From assembly GCF_032452875.1 (NCBI RefSeq), contig NW_026894321.1, positions 62,001-126,000 on the forward strand: a stretch of DNA of 64,000 nucleotides, written 5' to 3'. Source of the stretch: Bos javanicus. Its lineage: Eukaryota > Chordata > Mammalia > Artiodactyla > Bovidae. Numbering within the stretch: position 1 is the stretch's first letter; every line of letters begins with the position of its first letter. Of the stretch, positions 49,887 through 62,480 are shown in pieces. A program made the translations under genes and the position numbers. The notes under the pieces were generated by a model. The model saw nothing but the letters and a program-made list of their open reading frames with translations, was not told the origin of the DNA and searched no databases.

Positions 49887-51273
49887 GTCCCTGTTCGGTC
49901 GCCACCTGCCGGGGACCAGCCCCAACTGATCCAGGGTATTCGAAGGAGAGATGGCCTAGGCGACTATTTATATGCTAATCAGAGATGTCAAGAATAATAG
50001 TATGAGGAGAGCTCAGTAGGAAAATTCGGTGGAGAAAAGAGACTGAGTAGCTTGGTTTACGCGGAAGACCAATCAAACTTCAAGACAAGAAGTTTGCACC
50101 ACTTACGTAGGCCGCAGGCGCCCTCTCGAATAGCGAAAGGTGCCTCACCCTAGACACCTTCTCGAGTGGGTCTTAGCAGCCCAGGCATAATTAGTAAGCG
50201 TGGTGGGTTCCGCGCTCCAGATGGAGACTCAGCTGGAAGTTAAAGGGAAGAATGACAAGGAACTTTATGAATTGGAGCTGTAAGTTAACTCTTTGACAGA
50301 GAGAGCGAGATGGTGGTGGGGGACAGCCCCCAGTGAAATCAGAGGTGAGAGCACAAAGCAATACAGTAGGCAGACTCCGGTTTTTTGGGGGAGATGCTCG
50401 AGAATATCCGGGTGGACTCCTGAGGCTCGATCCCGCATTTGCGTATGCCGAGCCTCCTTCCTCATGACCTTTGTCCAGAGTGGAATGCCTCCCCGGCTCC
50501 CGGCACATGATCAGTGCATGCTCAGTCACGATATCAGTGCCTGCTCAGCCACGTGATCACTGACGGCACAGTCACGTGATCAGCGCCTCTCAGTCACGTG
50601 ATCACCGTATGATAAACACGTGATCAGTGAACGACCAGCCACGTGATCACTGCATGCGCGGTCAGGTGGTCAGTTCCTGATCAGCCACCTGATCAGTGCG
50701 TGCACAGTCCCCTGATCAGCGCCTGTCAGTCACTGATCACTGCCTGATAAACACGTGATCAGTGCCCGAACAGCCACGTCATCAGTGCATGCGCAGTCAC
50801 GTGATCAGTGCATGATAGCCACGTGATCAGTGCGCGTCAGTCACTGATCATTGCCTGATAAACACGTGATCAGTGCATGATGAGCCATGTGATCAGTGCC
50901 CGATCAGCCACGTCATCAGTGCATGCGCAGTCACGTCATCAGTGCATGATAGCCACGTGATCAGTGCATGCTCAGTCACGTGATCTGGACTTGATCAGCC
51001 ACGTGATCAGTGCCTGCAGAGTCACGTGATCAGGGCCTGCTGAGCTGCGTGATTCCTGCCGGCTCATCTGCATGACAATTGCCAGCTGAGCTGCGTGATT
51101 CCTGTCGGCTCATCTGCTTGACAATTGCCAGCTGAGCTGCGTGATTCCTGCCTGGTCACGTGCTTGATTATTGCCAGTTGAGCAGCATGATTCGTCACTG
51201 CTGAGCTCCATGCTTATTGCCTGCTGATTGCGTGGTTCGTGTCTGCTCAGCTCTTTGAGTATTGCCTCCTGAG
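49887..51273 (+). repeat. Monomer M36 (1,387 bp), 23-bp deletion
   Basis: Insert 49887-50505, array 50506-51273. Tract T6G5. Exactly 23 bp, one basic repeat length, is missing at the start of block two, giving gatcagtgcgcgtcagtcac near 50824-50843. Confidence 0.95.
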
Positions 51274-52683
51274 GTCCCTGTTCGGTCGCCACCTGCCGGG
51301 GACCAGCCCCAACTGATCCAGGGTATTCGAAGGAGAGATGGCCTAGGCGACTATTTATATGCTAATCAGAGATGTCAAGAATAATAGTATGAGGAGAGCT
51401 CAGTAGGAAAATTCGGTGGAGAAAAGAGACTGAGTAGCTTGGTTTACGCGGAAGACCAATCAAACTTCAAGACAAGAAGTTTGCACCACTTACGTAGGCC
51501 GCAGGCGCCTCTCGAATAGCGAAAGGTGCCTCACCCTAGACACCTTCTCGAGTGGGTCTTAGCAGCCCAGGCATAATTAGTAAGCGTGGTGGGTTCCGCG
51601 CTCCAGATGGAGACTCAGCTGGAAGTTAAAGGGAAGAATGACAAGGAACTTTATGAATTGGAGCTGTAAGTTAACTCTTTGACAGAGAGAGCGAGATGGT
51701 GGTGGGGGACAGCCCCCAGTGAAATCAGAGGTGAGAGCACAAAGCAATACAGTAGGCAGACTCCGGTTTTTTTGGGGGGAGATGCTCGAGAATATCCGGG
51801 TGGACTCCTGAGGCTCGATCCCGCATTTGCGTATGCCGAGCCTCCTTCCTCATGACCTTTGTCCAGAGTGGAATGCCTCCCCGGCTCCCGGCACATGATC
51901 AGTGCATGCTCAGTCACGATATCAGTGCCTGCTCAGCCACGTGATCACTGACGGCACAGTCACGTGATCAGCGCCTCTCAGTCACGTGATCACCGTATGA
52001 TAAACACGTGATCAGTGAACGACCAGCCACGTGATCACTGCATGCGCGGTCAGGTGGTCAGTTCCTGATCAGCCACCTGATCAGTGCGTGCACAGTCCCT
52101 GATCAGCGCCTGTCAGTCACTGATCACTGCCTGATAAACACGTGATCAGTGCCCGAACAGCCACGTCATCAGTGCATGCGCAGTCACGTGATCAGTGCAT
52201 GATAGCCACGTGATCAGTGCGTGCACAGTCCCATGATCAGCGCCTGTCAGTCACTGATCATTGCCTGATAAACACGTGATCAGTGCATGATGAGCCATGT
52301 GATCAGTGCCCGATCAGCCACGTCATCAGTGCATGCGCAGTCACGTCATCAGTGCATGATAGCCACGTGATCAGTGCATGCTCAGTCACGTGATCTGGAC
52401 TTGATCAGCCACGTGATCAGTGCCTGCAGAGTCACGTGATCAGGGCCTGCTGAGCTGCGTGATTCCTGCCGGCTCATCTGCATGACAATTGCCAGCTGAG
52501 CTGCGTGATTCCTGTCGGCTCATCTGCTTGACAATTGCCAGCTGAGCTGCGTGATTCCTGCCTGGTCACGTGCTTGATTATTGCCAGTTGAGCAGCATGA
52601 TTCGTCACTGCTGAGCTCCATGCTTATTGCCTGCTGATTGCGTGGTTCGTGTCTGCTCAGCTCTTTGAGTATTGCCTCCTGAG
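51274..52683 (+). repeat. Monomer M37 (1,410 bp)
   Basis: Insert 51274-51893, array 51894-52683. Tract T7G6. It has the missing C at ggcgcctctcg (near 51505) and one C fewer in block one (cagtccctgatcag near 52092). Confidence 0.95.
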
Positions 52684-54093
52684 GTCCCTGTTCGGTCGCC
52701 ACCTGCCGGGGACCAGCCCCAACTGATCCAGGGTATTCGAAGGAGAGATGGCCTAGGCGACTATTTATATGCTAATCAGAGATGTCAAGAATAATAGTAT
52801 GAGGAGAGCTCAGTAGGAAAATTCGGTGGAGAAAAGAGACTGAGTAGCTTGGTTTACGCGGAAGACCAATCAAACTTCAAGACAAGAAGTTTGCACCACT
52901 TACGTAGGCCGCAGGCGCCCTCTCGAATAGCGAAAGGTGCCTCACCCTAGACACCTTCTCGAGTGGGTCTTAGCAGCCCAGGCATAATTAGTAAGCGTGG
53001 TGGGTTCCGCGCTCCAGATGGAGACTCAGCTGGAAGTTAAAGGGAAGAATGACAAGGAACTTTATGAATTGGAGCTGTAAGTTAACTCTTTGACAGAGAG
53101 AGCGAGATGGTGGTGGGGGACAGCCCCCAGTGAAATCAGAGGTGAGAGCACAAAGCAATACAGTAGGCAGACTCCGGTTTTTGGGGGGAGATGCTCGAGA
53201 ATATCCGGGTGGACTCCTGAGGCTCGATCCCGCATTTGCGTATGCCGAGCCTCCTTCCTCATGACCTTTGTCCAGAGTGGAATGCCTCCCCGGCTCCCGG
53301 CACATGATCAGTGCATGCTCAGTCACGATATCAGTGCCTGCTCAGCCACGTGATCACTGACGGCACAGTCACGTGATCAGCGCCTCTCAGTCACGTGATC
53401 ACCGTATGATAAACACGTGATCAGTGAACGACCAGCCACGTGATCACTGCATGCGCGGTCAGGTGGTCAGTTCCTGATCAGCCACCTGATCAGTGCGTGC
53501 ACAGTCCCCTGATCAGCGCCTGTCAGTCACTGATCACTGCCTGATAAACACGTGATCAGTGCCCGAACAGCCACGTCATCAGTGCATGCGCAGTCACGTG
53601 ATCAGTGCATGATAGCCACGTGATCAGTGCGTGCACAGTCCCATGATCAGCGCCTGTCAGTCACTGATCATTGCCTGATAAACACGTGATCAGTGCATGA
53701 TGAGCCATGTGATCAGTGCCCGATCAGCCACGTCATCAGTGCATGCGCAGTCACGTCATCAGTGCATGATAGCCACGTGATCAGTGCATGCTCAGTCACG
53801 TGATCTGGACTTGATCAGCCACGTGATCAGTGCCTGCAGAGTCACGTGATCAGGGCCTGCTGAGCTGCGTGATTCCTGCCGGCTCATCTGCATGACAATT
53901 GCCAGCTGAGCTGCGTGATTCCTGTCGGCTCATCTGCTTGACAATTGCCAGCTGAGCTGCGTGATTCCTGCCTGGTCACGTGCTTGATTATTGCCAGTTG
54001 AGCAGCATGATTCGTCACTGCTGAGCTCCATGCTTATTGCCTGCTGATTGCGTGGTTCGTGTCTGCTCAGCTCTTTGAGTATTGCCTCCTGAG
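52684..54093 (+). repeat. Monomer M38 (1,410 bp)
   Basis: Insert 52684-53302, array 53303-54093. Full-length array, tract T5G6. Confidence 0.95.
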
Positions 54094-55502
54094 GTCCCTG
54101 TTCGGTCGCCACCTGCCGGGGACCAGCCCCAACTGATCCAGGGTATTCGAAGGAGAGATGGCCTAGGCGACTATTTATATGCTAATCAGAGATGTCAAGA
54201 ATAATAGTATGAGGAGAGCTCAGTAGGAAAATTCGGTGGAGAAAAGAGACTGAGTAGCTTGGTTTACGCGGAAGACCAATCAAACTTCAAGACAAGAAGT
54301 TTGCACCACTTACGTAGGCCGCAGGCGCCCTCTCGAATAGCGAAAGGTGCCTCACCCTAGACACCTTCTCGAGTGGGTCTTAGCAGCCCAGGCATAATTA
54401 GTAAGCGTGGTGGGTTCCGCGCTCCAGATGGAGACTCAGCTGGAAGTTAAAGGGAAGAATGACAAGGAACTTTATGAATTGGAGCTGTAAGTTAACTCTT
54501 TGACAGAGAGAGCGAGATGGTGGTGGGGGACAGCCCCCAGTGAAATCAGAGGTGAGAGCACAAAGCAATACAGTAGGCAGACTCCGGTTTTTTTGGGGGA
54601 GATGCTCGAGAATATCCGGGTGGACTCCTGAGGCTCGATCCCGCATTTGCGTATGCCGAGCCTCCTTCCTCATGACCTTTGTCCAGAGTGGAATGCCTCC
54701 CCGGCTCCCGGCACATGATCAGTGCATGCTCAGTCACGATATCAGTGCCTGCTCAGCCACGTGATCACTGACGGCACAGTCACGTGATCAGCGCCTCTCA
54801 GTCACGTGATCACCGTATGATAAACACGTGATCAGTGAACGACCAGCCACGTGATCACTGCATGCGCGGTCAGGTGGTCAGTTCCTGATCAGCCACCTGA
54901 TCAGTGCGTGCACAGTCCCCTGATCAGCGCCTGTCAGTCACTGATCACTGCCTGATAAACACGTGATCAGTGCCCGAACAGCCACGTCATCAGTGCATGC
55001 GCAGTCACGTGATCAGTGCATGATAGCCACGTGATCAGTGCGCACAGTCCCATGATCAGCGCCTGTCAGTCACTGATCATTGCCTGATAAACACGTGATC
55101 AGTGCATGATGAGCCATGTGATCAGTGCCCGATCAGCCACGTCATCAGTGCATGCGCAGTCACGTCATCAGTGCATGATAGCCACGTGATCAGTGCATGC
55201 TCAGTCACGTGATCTGGACTTGATCAGCCACGTGATCAGTGCCTGCAGAGTCACGTGATCAGGGCCTGCTGAGCTGCGTGATTCCTGCCGGCTCATCTGC
55301 ATGACAATTGCCAGCTGAGCTGCGTGATTCCTGTCGGCTCATCTGCTTGACAATTGCCAGCTGAGCTGCGTGATTCCTGCCTGGTCACGTGCTTGATTAT
55401 TGCCAGTTGAGCAGCATGATTCGTCACTGCTGAGCTCCATGCTTATTGCCTGCTGATTGCGTGGTTCGTGTCTGCTCAGCTCTTTGAGTATTGCCTCCTG
55501 AG
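54094..55502 (+). repeat. Monomer M39 (1,409 bp)
   Basis: Insert 54094-54713, array 54714-55502. Tract T7G5. Two bases are missing at the start of block two (gtgcgcacagtccc near 55038). Confidence 0.95.
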
Positions 55503-56908
55503 GTCCCTGTTCGGTCGCCACCTGCCGGGGACCAGCCCCAACTGATCCAGGGTATTCGAAGGAGAGATGGCCTAGGCGACTATTTATATGCTAATCAGAG
55601 ATGTCAAGAATAATAGTATGAGGAGAGCTCAGTAGGAAAATTCGGTGGAGAAAAGAGACTGAGTAGCTTGGTTTACGCGGAAGACCAATCAAACTTCAAG
55701 ACAAGAAGTTTGCACCACTTACGTAGGCCGCAGGCGCCCTCTCGAATAGCGAAAGGTGCCTCACCCTAGACACCTTCTCGAGTGGGTCTTAGCAGCCCAG
55801 GCATAATTAGTAAGCGTGGTGGGTTCCGCGCTCCAGATGGAGACTCAGCTGGAAGTTAAAGGGAAGAATGACAAGGAACTTTATGAATTGGAGCTGTAAG
55901 TTAACTCTTTGACAGAGAGAGCGAGATGGTGGTGGGGGACAGCCCCCAGTGAAATCAGAGGTGAGAGCACAAAGCAATACAGTAGGCAGACTCCGGTTTT
56001 TGGGGGAGATGCTCGAGAATATCCGGGTGGACTCCTGAGGCTCGATCCCGCATTTGCGTATGCCGAGCCTCCTTCCTCATGACCTTTGTCCAGAGTGGAA
56101 TGCCTCCCCTGCTCCCGGCACATGATCAGTGCATGCTCAGTCACGATATCAGTGCCTGCTCAGCCACGTGATCACTGACGGCACAGTCACGTGATCAGCG
56201 CCTCTCAGTCACGTGATCACCGTATGATAAACACGTGATCAGTGAACGACCAGCCACGTGATCACTGCATGCGCGGTCAGGTGGTCAGTTCCTGATCAGC
56301 CACCTGATCAGTGCGTGCACAGTCCCCTGATCAGCGCCTGTCAGTCACTGATCACTGCCTGATAAACACGTGATCAGTGCCCGAACAGCCACGTCATCAG
56401 TGCATGCGCAGTCACGTGATCAGTGCATGATAGCCACGTGATCAGTGCGTGCACAGTCCCATGATCAGCGCCTGTCAGTCACTGATCATTGCCTGATAAA
56501 CACGTGATCAGTGCATGATGAGCCATGTGATCAGTGCCCGATCAGCCACATCAGTGCATGCGCAGTCACGTCATCAGTGCATGATAGCCACGTGATCAGT
56601 GCATGCTCAGTCACGTGATCTGGACTTGATCAGCCACGTGATCAGTGCCTGCAGAGTCACGTGATCAGGGCCTGCTGAGCTGCGTGATTCCTGCCGGCTC
56701 ATCTGCATGACAATTGCCAGCTGAGCTGCGTGATTCCTGTCGGCTCATCTGCTTGACAATTGCCAGCTGAGCTGCGTGATTCCTGCCTGGTCACGTGCTT
56801 GATTATTGCCAGTTGAGCAGCATGATTCGTCACTGCTGAGCTCCATGCTTATTGCCTGCTGATTGCGTGGTTCGTGTCTGCTCAGCTCTTTGAGTATTGC
56901 CTCCTGAG
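55503..56908 (+). repeat. Monomer M40 (1,406 bp)
   Basis: Insert 55503-56120, array 56121-56908. Tract T5G5. A G-to-T change sits next to the U3 terminus (cctcccctgctccc near 56104-56117). Three bases are missing in block two (gatcagccacatcag near 56541). From here rightwards substitutions become visibly more frequent. Confidence 0.95.
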
Positions 56909-58292
56909 GTCCCTGTTCGGTCGCCACCTGCCGGGACCAGCCCCAACTGATCCAGGGTATTCGAAGGAGAGATGGCCTAGGCGACTATTTATATGCTAAT
57001 CAGAGATGTCAAGAATAATAGTATGAGGAGAGCTCAGTAGGAAAATTCGGTGGAGAAAAGAGACTGAGTAGCTTGGTTTACGCGGAAGACCAATCAAACT
57101 TCAAGACAAGAAGTTTGCACCACTTACGTAGGCCGCAGGCGCCTCTCGAATAGCGAAAGGTGCCTCACCCTAGACACCTTCTCGAGTGGGTCTTAGCAGC
57201 CCAGGCATAATTAGTAAGCGTGGTGGGTTCCGCGCTCCAGATGGAGACTCAGCTGGAAGTTAAAGGGAAGAATGACAAGGAACTTTATGAATTGGAGCTC
57301 TAAGTTAACTCTTTGACAGAGAGAGCGAGATGGTGGTGGGGGACAGCCCCCAGTGAAATCAGAGGTGAGAGCACAAAGCAATACAGTAGGCAGACTCCGG
57401 TTTTTGGGGGGAGATGCTCGAGAATATCCGGGTGGACTCCTGAGGCTCGATCCCGCATTTGCGTATGCCGAGCCTCCTTCCTCATGACCTTTGTCCAGAG
57501 TGGAATGCCTCCCGGCTCCCGGCACATGATCAGTGCATGCTCAGTCACGATATCAGTGCCTGCTCAGCCACGTGATCACTGACGGCACAGTCACGTGATC
57601 AGCGCCTCTCAGTCACGTGATCACCCTATGATAAACACGTGATCAGTGAACGACCAGCCACGTGATCACTGCATGCGCGGTCAGGTGGTCAGTTCCTGAT
57701 CAGCCACCTGATCAGTGCGTGCACAGTCCCCTGATCAGCGCCTGTCAGTCACTGATCACTGCCTGATAAACAGGTGATCAGTGCCCGAACAGCCACGTCA
57801 TCAGTGCATGCGCAGTCACGTGATCAGTCAGGCAGCAGCCCATGATCAGCGCCTGTCAGTCACTGATCATTGCCTGATAAACACGTGATCAGTGCATGAT
57901 GAGCCATGTGATCAGTGCCCGATCAGCCACGTCATCAGTGCATGCGCAGTCACGTCATCAGTGCATGATAGCCACGTGATCAGTGCATGCTCAGTCACGT
58001 GATCTGGACTTGATCAGCCACGTGATCAGTGCCTGCAGAGTCACGTGATCAGGGCCTGCTGAGCTGCGTGATTCCTGCCGGCTCATCTGCATGACAATTG
58101 CCAGCTGAGCTGCGTGATTCCTGTCGGCTCATCTGCTTGACAATTGCCAGCTGAGCTGCGTGATTCCTGCCTGGTCACGTGCTTGATTATTGCCAGTTGA
58201 GCAGCATGATTCGTCACTGCTGAGCTCCATGCTTATTGCCTGCTGATTGCGTGGTTCGTGTCTGCTCAGCTCTTTGAGTATTGCCTCCTGAG
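56909..58292 (+). repeat. Monomer M41 (1,384 bp), diverged
   Basis: Insert 56909-57524, array 57525-58292. Tract T5G6. Single bases are missing at the U5 end (cctgccgggacc), at ggcgcctctcg and at cctcccggc. Substitutions include gagctctaag near 57300, caccctatg near 57624 and caggtgatc near 57771. A net 23-bp loss with scrambled sequence (gatcagtcaggcagcagccc) lies near 57822-57841. Confidence 0.95.
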
Positions 58293-59704
58293 GTCCCTGT
58301 TCGGTCGCCACCTGCCGGGGACCAGCCCCAACTGATCCAGGGTATTCGAAGGAGAGATGGCCTAGGCGACTATTTATATGCTAATCAGAGATGTCAAGAA
58401 TAATAGTATGAGGAGAGCTCAGTAGGAAAATTCGGTGGAGAAAAGAGACTGAGTAGCTTGGTTTACGTGGAAGACCAATCAAACTTCAAGACAAGAAGTT
58501 TGCACCACTTACGTAGGCCGCAGGCGCCCTCTCGAATAGCGAAAGGTGCCTCACCATAGACACCTTCTCGAGTGGGTCTTAGCAGCCCAGGCATAATTAG
58601 TAAGCGTGGTGGGTTCCGCGCTCCAGATGGAGACTCAGCTGGAAGTTAAAGGGAAGAATGACAAGGAACTTTATGAATTGGAGCTGTAAGTTAACTCCTT
58701 GACAGAGAGAGCGAGATGGTGGTGGGGGACAGCCCCCAGTGAAATCAGAGGTGAGAGCACAAAGCAATACAGTAGGCAGACTCCGGTTTTTTTGGGGGGA
58801 GATGCTCGAGAATATCCGGGTGGACTCCTGAGGCTCGATCCCGCATTTGCGTATGCCGAGCCTCCTTCCTCATGACCTTTGTCCAGAGTGGAATGCCTCC
58901 CCGGCTCCCGGCACATGATCAGTGCATGCTCAGTCACGATATCAGTGCCTGTTCAGCCACGTGATCACTGACGGCACAGTCACGTGATCAGCGCCTCTCA
59001 GTCACGTGATCACCGTATGATAAACACGTGATCAGTGAACGACCAGCCACGTGATCACTGCATGCGCGGTCAGGTGGTCAGTTCCTGATCAGCCACCTGA
59101 TCAGTGCGTGCACAGTCCCCTGATCAGCGCCTGTCAGTCACTGATCACTGCCTGATAAACACGTGATCAGTGCCCGAACAGCCACGTCATCAGTGCATGC
59201 GCAGTCACGTGATCAGTGCATGATAGCCACGTGATCAGTGCGTGCACAGTCCCATGATCAGCGCCTGTCAGTCACTGATCATTGCCTCATAAACACGTGA
59301 TCAGTGCATGATGAGCCATGTGATCAGTGCCCGATCAGCCACGTCATCAGTGCATGCGCAGTCACGTCATCAGTGCATGATAGCCACGTGATCAGTGCAT
59401 GCTCAGTCACGTGATCTGGACTTGATCAGCCACGTGATCAGTGCCTGCAGAGTCACGTGATCAGGGCCTGCTGAGCTGCGTGATTCCTGCCGGCTCATCT
59501 GCATGACAATTGCCAGCTGAGCTGCGTGATTCCTGCCTGCCCATCTGCTTGACAATTGCCAGCTGAGCTGCGTGATTCCTGCCTGGTCACGTGCTTGATT
59601 ATTGCCAGTTGAGCAGCATGATTCGTCACTGCTGAGCTCCATGCTTATTGCCTGCTGATTGCGTGGTTCGTGTCTGCTCAGCTCTTTGAGTATTGCCTCC
59701 TGAG
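58293..59704 (+). repeat. Monomer M42 (1,412 bp), substituted
   Basis: Insert 58293-58913, array 58914-59704. Tract T7G6, no net indel, but several substitutions: tttacgtgg (near 58462), caccatag (58554), aactccttg (58694), cctgttcagcc (58948) and gcctcataaac (59285). Dimer B reads cctgcctgcccatctgc near 59532. Confidence 0.95.
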
Positions 59705-61069
59705 GTCCCTGTTCGGTCGCCACCTGCCGGGGACCAGCCCCAACTGATCCAGGGTATTCGAAGGTGAGATGGCCTAGGCGACTATTTATATGCTAATCAG
59801 AGATGTCAAGAATAATAGTATGAGGAGAGCTCAGTAGGAAAATTTGGTGGAGAAAAGAGACTGAGTAGCTTGGTTTACGCGGAAGACCAATCAAACTTCA
59901 AGACAAGAAGTTTGCACCACTTACGTAGGCCGCAGGCGCCCTCTCGAATAGCGAAAGGTGCCTCACCCTAGACACCTTCTCGAGTGGGTCTTAGCAGCCC
60001 AGGCATAATTAGTAAGCGTGGTGGGTTCCGCGCTCCAGATGGAGACTCAGCTGGAAGTTAAAGGGAAGAATGACAAGGAACTTTATGAATTGGAGCTGTA
60101 AGTTAACTCTTTGACAGAGAGAGCGAGATGGTGGTGGGGGACAGCCCCCAGTGAAATCAGAGGTGAGAGCACAAAGCAATACAGTAGGCAGACTCCGGTT
60201 TTTGGGGGAGATGCTCGAGAACATCCGGGTGGACTCCTGAGGCTCGATCCCGCATTTGCGTATGCCGAGCCTCCTTCCTCATGACCTTTGTCCAGAGTGG
60301 AATGCCTCCCCGGCTCCCGGCACATGATCAGTGCATGCTCAGTCACGATATCAGTGCCTGCTCAGCCACGTGATCACTGACGGCACAGTCACGTGATCAG
60401 CGCCTCTCAGTCACGTGATCACCGTATGATAAACACGTGATCAGTGAACGACCAGCCACGTGATCACTGCATGCGCGGTCAGGTGGTCAGTTCCTGATCA
60501 GCCACCTGATCAGTGCGTGCACAGTCCCCTGATCAGCGCTTGTCAGTCACTGATCACTGCCTGATAAACACGTGATCAGTGCCCGAACAGCCACGCCATC
60601 AGTGCATGCGCAGTCACGTGATCAGTGCATGATAGCCACGTGATCAGTGCGTGCATAGTCCCATGATCAGCGCCTGTCAGTCACTGATCATTGCCTGATA
60701 AACACGTGATCAGTGCATGATGAGCCATGTGATCAGTGCCCGATCAGCCACGTCATCAGTGCATGCGCAGTCACGTCATCAGTGCATGATAGCCACGTGA
60801 TCAGTGCATGCTCAGTCACGTGATCTGGACTTGATCAGCCACGTGATCAGTGCCTGCAGAGTCACGTGATCAAGGCCTGCTGAGCTGCGTGATTCCTGCC
60901 GGCTCATCTGCATGACAATTGCCAGCTGAGCTGCGTGATTCCTGCCGGCTCACTGCTTGATTATTGCCAGCTGAGCAGCATGATTCCACCTGAGCTCCAT
61001 GCTTGAGCAGCATGATTGCTGTCCATGGCCTCGTTGCGTGGCTCAGCTCTTTGAGTATTGCCTCCTGAG
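59705..61069 (+). repeat. Monomer M43 (1,365 bp), rearranged dimer region
   Basis: Insert 59705-60322, array 60323-61069. Tract T5G5. Substitutions include ggtgagatgg (near 59763), aatttggtgg (59841), gaacatccgg (60219), gcgcttgtc, cacgccatc and gcatagtccc. The stretch 60941-61045 departs strongly from all other monomers: B/C are fused and D/E replaced by a shuffled form with gcttgagcagcatgattgct. Confidence 0.95.
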
Positions 61070-62480
61070 GTCCCTGTTCGGTCGCCACCTGCCGGGGACC
61101 AGCCCCAACTGATCCAGGGTATTCGAAGGAGAGATGGCCTAGGCGACTATTTATATGCTAATCAGAGATGTCAAGAATAATAGTATGAGGAGAGCTCAGT
61201 AGGAAAATTCGGTGGAGAAAAGAGACTGAGTAGCTTGGTTTACGCGGAAGACCAATCAAACTTCAAGACAAGAAGTTTGCACCACTTACGTAGGCCGCAG
61301 GCGCCCTCTCGAATAGCGAAAGGTGCCTCACCCTAGACACCTTCTCGAGTGGGTCTTAGCAGCCCAGGCATAATTAGTAAGCGTGGTGGGTTCCGCACTC
61401 CAGATGGAGACTCAGCTGGAAGTTAAAGGGAAGAATGACAAGGAACTTTATGAATTGGAGCTGTAAGTTAACTCTTTGACAGAGAGAGCGAGATGGTGGT
61501 GGGGGACAGTCCCCAGTGAAATCAGAGGTGAGAGCACAAAGCAATACAGTAGGCAGACTCCGGTTTTTTTGGGGGAGATGCTCGAGAATATCCGGGTGGA
61601 CTCCTGAGGCTCGATCCCGCATTTGCGTATGCCGAGCCTCCTTCCTCATGACCTTTGTCCAGAGTGGAATGCCTCCCCGGCTCCCGGCACATGATCAGTG
61701 CATGCTCAGTCACGATATCAGTGCCTGCTCAGCCACGTGATCACTGACGGCACAGTCACGTGATCAGCGCCTCTCAGTCACGTGATCACCGTATGATAAA
61801 CACGTGATCAGTGAACGACCAGCCACGTGATCACTGCATGCGCGGTCAGGTGGTCAGTTCCTGATCAGCCACCTGATCAGTGCGTGCACAGTCCCCTGAT
61901 CAGCGCTTGTCAGTCACTGATCACTGCCTGATAAACACGTGATCAGTGCCCGAACAGCCACGTCATCAGTGCATGCGCAGTCACGTGATCAGTGCATGAT
62001 AGCCACGTGATCAGTGCGTGCACAGTCCCATGATCAGCGCCTGTCAGTCACTGATCATTGCCTGATAAACACGTGATCAGTGCATGATGAGCCATGTGAT
62101 CAGTGCCCGATCAGCCACGCCATCAGTGCATGCGCAGTCACGCCATCAGTGCATGATAGCCACGTGATCAGTGCATGCTCAGTCACGTGATCTGGACCTG
62201 ATCAGCCACGTGATCAGTGCCTGCAGAGTCACGTGATCAGGGCCTGCTGAGCTGCGTGATTCCTGCCGGCTCATCTGCATGACAATTGCCAGCTGAGCTG
62301 CGTGATTCCTGTCGGCTCATCTGCTTGACAATTGCCAGCTGAGCTGCGTGATTCCTGCCTGGTCACGTGCTTGATTATTGCCAGTTGAGCAGCATGATTC
62401 GTCACTGCTGAGCTCCATGCTTATTGCCTGCTGATTGCGTGGTTCGTGTCTGCTCAGCTTTTTGAGTATTGCCTCCTGAG
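61070..62480 (+). repeat. Monomer M44 (1,411 bp), substituted
   Basis: Insert 61070-61689, array 61690-62480. Tract T7G5. Substitutions include ttccgcactcc (near 61391), gacagtcccc (61505), gcgcttgtc (61905), cacgccatc twice (62117, 62140), ggacctgatc (62194) and cagctttttg (62456). The gcgcttgtc and cacgccatc changes are shared with M43. Confidence 0.95.
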
